Shown here: positions 33,877 to 37,726 of the stretch, one piece after another
Layout of the letters: each line of letters opens with the position of its first letter
Numbering within the stretch: position 1 is the first letter of the stretch
NCBI GenBank assembly: GCA_964638775.1
Contig: CAZWZH010000024.1
Coordinates: 1 to 37,726, forward strand
DNA length: 37,726 nt
Direction: 5' to 3'
From: Azophilus sp964638775
GTDB taxonomy: Bacteria; Pseudomonadota; Gammaproteobacteria; Pseudomonadales; Azotimanducaceae
Translations under genes and position numbers: made by a program
The notes under the pieces: model-generated
What the model saw: the letters and a program-made list of their open reading frames with translations, nothing else
Databases searched by the model: none
Told to the model about the DNA's origin: nothing

Positions 33877-34093
33877 GTGATTGTCGAAACGGCGAGCCGG
33901 CGTTGCGGGAAGCCATGATAACCGATGGGCGGTAGGATACTTTGGCCTCCATCCGGCCGGTTGCACGCGCCCGTTGCAACGTCAGAGTCCCTTGCGCAAC
34001 CACGCACCCATCTTTAGAGTGGACAAGTGTCTATTGGACTGATTCTGCCGCCTGGCAGGAAGATTGGGAACGTCGTCGATCGGGGCGCCTCGC
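33877..34093. promoter_or_regulatory. Divergent regulatory region with operator copy 3
   Basis: This 217-nt gap separates the NTF2-like gene and SDR 3. At 34020-34033 lies TGGACA-AG-TGTCTA, the third copy of the palindrome (11 of 12 positions). TTGCGC (33992-33997), 17 nt, TAGAGT (34015-34020) is a plausible SDR 3 promoter, with the operator covering its start site. A second inverted repeat, GTTGCA-N9-TGCAAC, is at 33960-33980. On the minus strand TATCCT (33934-33939) could be the -10 for the NTF2-like gene. Confidence 0.6.
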
Positions 34094-34843
34094 ATGAACG
34101 GCCTTGACGGAAAGACCGCGCTCATCACCGGGGGCGGCACGGGCATCGGCCGGGCCACGGCGGAACTGCTGGCGGCGGCGGGCTGCCGGGTGCTCATCGG
34201 CGGCCGCCGCGAGGAACCGTTGCGTAGCGTTGCCGACAGTTCGGGGGGCATGATTGCCTGGGAACGGATGGACGTGGCTCAAGCAGCCGACCGGGCGCGG
34301 GCGCTCGAGGCGGCGCGCAGCACCTTCGGACGGCTGGACATATTGATCAACAACGCCGCCGCTTCCGTAACCGCGGACTTCGACGCACAGGACCCGGAGC
34401 AGATCCGCGAGCAGGTCGAGGTGAACCTGGTGGCCCCCATGCTGCTCGTTCACGAGGCGCTGCCGCTGCTCCGGCGCGGCGGCAGCATCGTCAACGTCAC
34501 TTCCGCGGGAGCGCGTTACCAGGGCATGCCGCCGGCCGGCATGGCGCCCTATGCGGCATCGAAGGCGGGCCTGAACCAGTTGACGCGCGTACTCGCCACC
34601 GAACTGGGCCCCAGGAACATTCGTGTCAATGCCGTGGCGCCGGGCCTGACGGATACGGAAATCGCGGCCGAGGCCGTGAGCAACGAGGCACACGCCGCGG
34701 CGCTGGTGCAGATCACGCCGCTGGGGCGGGTAGGGCAACCGGTCGATGTCGCCCGGGTCATCGTCTTCCTTGCGAGCGACGCGGCCGCCTGGGTGACGGG
34801 GCAGGTGGTAGACGCCAGCGGCGGGTTCTGGCTGTCCGCCTGA
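34094..34843 (+). CDS. Short-chain dehydrogenase/reductase (SDR) 3
   Basis: A 249-aa classical SDR: TGGGTGIG at 12-19, INNAAAS at 85-91, N111, S137 in NVTSAGARY, Y153 and K157 in YAASK, and VNAVAPGLTDTEIAAEAVS after the active site. The FabG-like end is WVTGQVVDASGGFWLS. I start at the ATG at 34094 (MNGLDGKTALITGG) with GGGG 8 nt upstream; a TTG at 34064 is in frame but its Shine-Dalgarno abuts it. It is first of a coupled three-gene operon (stop/start TGATG with the sulfotransferase) behind operator copy 3. Confidence 0.86.
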   Translation: MNGLDGKTALITGGGTGIGRATAELLAAAGCRVLIGGRREEPLRSVADSSGGMIAWERMDVAQAADRARALEAARSTFGRLDILINNAAASVTADFDAQDPEQIREQVEVNLVAPMLLVHEALPLLRRGGSIVNVTSAGARYQGMPPAGMAPYAASKAGLNQLTRVLATELGPRNIRVNAVAPGLTDTEIAAEAVSNEAHAAALVQITPLGRVGQPVDVARVIVFLASDAAAWVTGQVVDASGGFWLSA

Positions 34844-36003
34844 TGGAAGCCGCGTACGATCTCGACAGCGTGCTGGCCGCCGCCAGGGAAGAGGCGGGGC
34901 TGGAGGATTTCGGGGATACCGGCTTTACCGAGGCTCTGGCCAAGGTGCTCGATTGCGCCGGGCGCGACCTGCGCTTCTCCGACACCGGCTTCATGGCCTT
35001 TCAGGCGAACGTCCGCCGCTGGCTGGTCAACCGCCTGCGCTATATGGACGGGGTGAAGTCGCACCCCGCCATACTGCAGGAGGATGTCTCCGACCCGATC
35101 GTCGTGCTCGGCATGCCGAGGTGCGGCACCACCAAGATGCAGCGGCTGCTCTCGGCGGCGCCGGGAACCATCGCGCTGCCCCTGTGGATGACGCAGAATC
35201 CGGCGCCCTTTCCGGACGAGGAACCGGGCAACCCGGCCGGACGCATCGCGTTTGCCCGCGCCATCCAGGAAGCGCAGCGGGCGAACAACCCGGACTTCCT
35301 GGCCTCCCACGAACGGACCGCGGAACAGGCGGAGGAGGATTCCGACCTGCTCCTGTTCGCCATCGACTACCTGATGATTTTCATCATCCACCCGAGCGAT
35401 GCGCTGCTCGACTGGCTGCGCGAGCGGCCCCGCCTGCCCGCCTACGAACTGCAGCACAGGCTGCTGCAATACCTGCAGTGGCAGCAGGGTGGCCGGCAGG
35501 GACGCCACTGGATTCTCAAGAACCCCGGCCATATCGGCCAACTGGATGCCCTCTCCACCGTCTACCCGAAGGCCACGCTGCTGCACCTGCACCGCGACCT
35601 GCGCACCGTGCTGCCGTCGTACTGCCAGTTGATCAGGTCGATCTACCTGGACCTCTTCGACGATTACGACCCCCGGCGCATCGGCCGCCAGACTTTGACT
35701 TACTGGGGGCCGGAGTTCCGGCGCCACCGGGCGCAACGGGAGGCGCTGCGCGACCGGCTGAACATTGTGGACGCCCCCTACCGGGCGGTGCTCGAAGACG
35801 CCGTCGGGATTGCCGGTGCGGTCTTCCAACGGGCCGGCATGCCAATGACCGGGCAGACGGAACAGGCGCTCGAGCAATGGCAGGCCGAAAACGCACAGCA
35901 CAAGCACGGCAAGCCCACCTATTCCATGGAGGAATTCGGGCTCGACGATGAGGCGATACTGGCGGCATTCGGCACATTCGACGAAGCGGAGGATTGGACA
36001 TGA
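34843..36003 (+). CDS. PAPS-dependent sulfotransferase family protein
   Basis: 386 aa. The 5'-phosphosulfate-binding loop is VVLGMPRCGTTKMQRLL (residues 87-103), and the 3'-phosphate-binding helix region is LLHLHRDLRTVLPSYCQL near 245-262. An N-terminal helical region (1-80) and a substrate-binding insert (EEDSDLLLFAIDYLMIFI) fit bacterial sulfotransferases of this size. It would move sulfate from PAPS to a hydroxyl, or use the same fold for another role; no substrate is evident. Coupled at both ends: TGATG with SDR 3 and ATGA with the next gene. Confidence 0.82.
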   Translation: MEAAYDLDSVLAAAREEAGLEDFGDTGFTEALAKVLDCAGRDLRFSDTGFMAFQANVRRWLVNRLRYMDGVKSHPAILQEDVSDPIVVLGMPRCGTTKMQRLLSAAPGTIALPLWMTQNPAPFPDEEPGNPAGRIAFARAIQEAQRANNPDFLASHERTAEQAEEDSDLLLFAIDYLMIFIIHPSDALLDWLRERPRLPAYELQHRLLQYLQWQQGGRQGRHWILKNPGHIGQLDALSTVYPKATLLHLHRDLRTVLPSYCQLIRSIYLDLFDDYDPRRIGRQTLTYWGPEFRRHRAQREALRDRLNIVDAPYRAVLEDAVGIAGAVFQRAGMPMTGQTEQALEQWQAENAQHKHGKPTYSMEEFGLDDEAILAAFGTFDEAEDWT

Positions 36004-37202
36004 GCGAGACGGCAGACGACAGGACCCTTCCGGCCCCGGTCGCCGGCCTGCTGGCCGACTGTGAGAGCGCATTCGCCGAGGCGGTCGCCAATCTGTGCAC
36101 CGGCCCGGCCGCGGACCACCCCCTCTACGCCCTGGAAGGTTTCCGGCAGGCCGTGCGCCTCGCCAATGCCGGCCACCTGATGCACCTGGAGGCCGACCCC
36201 GCCAACCCGCTGCTGATCAAGATGCAGTCGCTGCAGCGCCAGATGATGTCGCCGTCGGCGGATGCCGTCTATCACCAGGCCCGCCTGCACGGCGACCACA
36301 GCTACCGGCTGACCGGCAATCGCGGCTCGGCGTACCTGTTCCAGATCGCCGTCTATCGCGGCAGCAGCGCGTACTACCCGGATTTCGAGCCGACCTGCCT
36401 GCGGGACAATCTCGAGGGCGAGGCTCTGGCCGCCGGAAAGGACCTCGACCTGGTGTTCGATGCCGCGCCGAGGTCGGAACTCGGCGACCGGTGGCTGCCG
36501 CTGCCCGAGGGCGACTGCGAACTGCACGTCCGCCAGTACTACTACGACTGGCGCTCGGAAGAGCCCGCGCGGCTGGTCCTGGAACGGGAGGGGGGCGAGC
36601 ATCCGCCCCCTCCCCTGGGCGCGGATGCCATCGCCGAGCGGGTAGGGCACATGAACAGTTGGCTGCGGGTGCAGTCCGCGCTGGGCCAACGCTATGTGCG
36701 ATCCATGTTGGAAGCCGATCCGGTGGTCCTGAAAGGAATCGACATCCCCGGCGCGTTCGAGGGAACCTGCTACATCAACGGCCACTACCGCTGCGCGCCG
36801 GAGGAGGCGGTGATCATGGAAGGCGAGGCGCCGGATGCCCTCTATTGGGCCTTTCAGTTGAGCAATCTCGGTTGGGAGGGCCTGGACTACTACCAGCGCC
36901 AGACGTCCCTGAACGGGCACCAGGCGGTGATCGACGACGACGGCCGGTTCCGGGCGGTCATCAGCCACCGGGACCCGGGCGTGGCGAACTGGCTGGACGC
37001 CGGGGGGCGGGAGCTCGGCATCATCAACGGGCGCGCGTTCCAAGTGGCCGCGACGCCGGAATTCCGGCTCACCACGGTCCCCCTGGAACGGGTGCTTGAT
37101 CACCTGCCGGAGACCACCGTGCGGGTAAGCGGCGTGGAACGTGCCCGGTCGCTGCGCGAGAGGTGGGCATCCGTGCACCGGCGGTATTGCAGCGACCAGT
37201 AA
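36000..37202 (+). CDS. DUF1214-like protein of unknown function
   Basis: 400 aa, soluble, with no signal peptide. The C-terminal half resembles DUF1214-type proteins: WAFQLSNLGWEGLDYYQR, LNGHQAVIDDDGRFRAVISHRDPGVANWLDAGG, then a Gly/Arg segment. This identification is from memory of the motif DPG-x-x-NWLD and should be treated as likely rather than certain. The N-terminal half (NAGHLMHLEADPANPLLIKM) is helical and unrecognised. I choose the ATG at 36000, which overlaps the sulfotransferase stop and has GGAGG at 35989; a TTG two codons upstream is in frame. Coupled translation suggests it works with the sulfotransferase. Confidence 0.68.
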   Translation: MSETADDRTLPAPVAGLLADCESAFAEAVANLCTGPAADHPLYALEGFRQAVRLANAGHLMHLEADPANPLLIKMQSLQRQMMSPSADAVYHQARLHGDHSYRLTGNRGSAYLFQIAVYRGSSAYYPDFEPTCLRDNLEGEALAAGKDLDLVFDAAPRSELGDRWLPLPEGDCELHVRQYYYDWRSEEPARLVLEREGGEHPPPPLGADAIAERVGHMNSWLRVQSALGQRYVRSMLEADPVVLKGIDIPGAFEGTCYINGHYRCAPEEAVIMEGEAPDALYWAFQLSNLGWEGLDYYQRQTSLNGHQAVIDDDGRFRAVISHRDPGVANWLDAGGRELGIINGRAFQVAATPEFRLTTVPLERVLDHLPETTVRVSGVERARSLRERWASVHRRYCSDQ

Positions 37203-37209
37203 CGGGCCG

Positions 37210-37238
37210 GTGCACCCCGTACACGCGGGGATAATCCG
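37210..37238. CRISPR. Solitary type I-E-like CRISPR repeat
   Basis: A 29-nt element matches the layout of type I-E repeats: GTG at the start, a hairpin CCCCGT-ACAC-GCGGGG (stem of five pairs plus a G-T wobble, 37215-37230), then GATAATCCG at the end. By eye it agrees with the E. coli repeat at 21 of 29 positions. Its middle (ACACGCGGGG) and end (ATCC) match the Streptococcus thermophilus CRISPR4 repeat as I remember it. No second repeat lies 61 bp away on either side and no cas gene is in the window. A plain hairpin after the preceding gene is the alternative. Confidence 0.5.
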
Positions 37239-37287
37239 TGCTCGACCGTCAGGAGCCGCCAGGAGGCGTCATAAGCAACATAACCAT
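37239..37287. other. Junction sequence between CRISPR-like repeat and DUF262 remnant
   Basis: 49 nt with no gene. The first 32 nt (37239-37270) are G+C-rich and have the length of one type I-E spacer. Composition then turns abruptly A+T-richer at about 37271, where a second repeat would be expected but is absent, and DUF262 homology begins at about 37288. This is consistent with a recombination junction near 37271-37287. Confidence 0.35.
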
Positions 37288-37726
37288 CTGATTTTTGCGG
37301 TGATTACGGTTACCGACCAATTGAATGCGTACAAGGTGTTCGAAACACTGAATGCTCGAGGCGTACGACTGTCGGCAACCGACCTCTTGAAAAACTACCT
37401 TTTCTCACTGCTGCATCGAGAAGGACAGCGCGAAGCCGAACTCCGTTGTCTCGATGACAGGTGGGAACGAATTGTTGGCCGTCTTGGTGCAGAGAGCTTT
37501 TCGGACTGTCTTCGCTCACATTGGATAAGCCGCCGTACGTTCGTGCGGCAGCCGGATTTCTTCAAGACGATCCGGGACCATATTACCGGTCGAGAGGATG
37601 CGTTCAGACTCCTTCAAGACATGGAGGAAGACATGGACACCTACCTGGCACTCACTCAACCGGATGCGTCGGACTGGCCGGAGTTAATGCGCGGATATGC
37701 CCGCAACCTGCGAATGTTCAGTGTCC
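37288..37726 (+). pseudogene. 5'-truncated DUF262 (GmrSD/restriction-type) gene, runs off the window
   Basis: The open frame encodes LIFAVITVTDQLNAYKVFETLNARG and LSATDLLKNYLFSLL, the middle of the DUF262 domain (F-E-x-LN-x-RG-x-x-L-x-x-x-DL-x-KN). It then continues with helical sequence to the window end. A full DUF262 protein has about 180-200 residues before this point, with the DGQQR-type nucleotide site; these are missing. The frame is open upstream to 37210, but that part shows no homology and has no supported start. Base composition is clearly less G+C-rich than the rest of the window. DUF262 proteins act in modification-dependent restriction (GmrSD) and other phage defence. Confidence 0.75.

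Noticed and set aside
37210..37287. GTG at 37210 as a genuine start of the DUF262 gene
   Set aside because: The encoded residues show no homology, no ribosome-binding site precedes it, and the essential N-terminal part of the domain would still be missing.
37310..37519. Minus-strand 69-codon open frame at the right edge
   Set aside because: It is the antisense of the DUF262 remnant, whose plus-strand frame carries clear family motifs.

Overview
The window is a GC-rich (roughly two-thirds G+C by eye) proteobacterial chromosome segment, almost certainly from a gammaproteobacterium. It carries the classical gammaproteobacterial order map / rpsB-tsf-pyrH-frr-uppS-cdsA-rseP-bamA-skp-lpxD-fabZ-lpxA-lpxB-rnhB-dnaE-tilS-pyrG-kdsA-eno-ftsB-pcm-nlpD. 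Packing is very tight: more than ten junctions overlap by 1 or 4 bases (ATGA, GTGA, TGATG, TAGTG), and many starts are GTG or TTG. I cannot name a genus.

Layout. 1-123: last 40 codons of an acyl-CoA dehydrogenase. 144-3547 (minus): map-glnD operon. 3548-3785: divergent promoter and rpsB leader. 3786-12241: translation (rpsB, tsf, frr), UMP kinase, lipid carrier and phospholipid precursors (uppS, cdsA), and envelope assembly (rseP, bamA). 12459-21xxx: periplasmic chaperone skp, early lipid A synthesis (lpxD, fabZ, lpxA, lpxB), rnhB, dnaE and tilS. 22174-28886: from a good promoter, pyrG-kdsA-eno-ftsB, then pcm, a DUF368 polyprenyl-phosphate transporter-like gene and nlpD. Several genes normally found in this order are missing from their slots: dxr (between cdsA and rseP), accA (after dnaE), ispD/ispF, truD and surE (after ftsB), and rpoS (after nlpD). 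The loss of all three MEP-pathway genes from their slots is notable in a cell that clearly makes undecaprenyl phosphate.

28948-37202 is an accessory, catabolic-looking region. It holds a stand-alone ATP-binding half of a PEP-synthase-like enzyme, three short-chain dehydrogenases, a small unrecognised protein, an adrenodoxin-type [2Fe-2S] ferredoxin, an alpha/beta hydrolase, an NTF2-like (SnoaL/ketosteroid-isomerase-like) protein on the minus strand, and a translationally coupled SDR-sulfotransferase-DUF1214-like operon. Three intergenic regions in it carry the same 14-bp palindrome, TAGACA-N2-TGTCTA, overlapping or just downstream of promoter-like sequences. This makes the block look like one repressor-controlled regulon, probably under a TetR-type regulator encoded elsewhere. 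The substrate is unknown. A steroid, terpenoid or other hydrophobic compound is an inference from the protein families.

37203-37726 is different in character. A single 29-nt element matching type I-E CRISPR repeats lies 7 nt after the last gene of the accessory region. It is followed by about 50 nt and then by the middle of a DUF262 (GmrSD/restriction-type) gene that has lost its 5' part, has visibly lower G+C, and runs off the window. This looks like the scar of an insertion or deletion in a defence locus.
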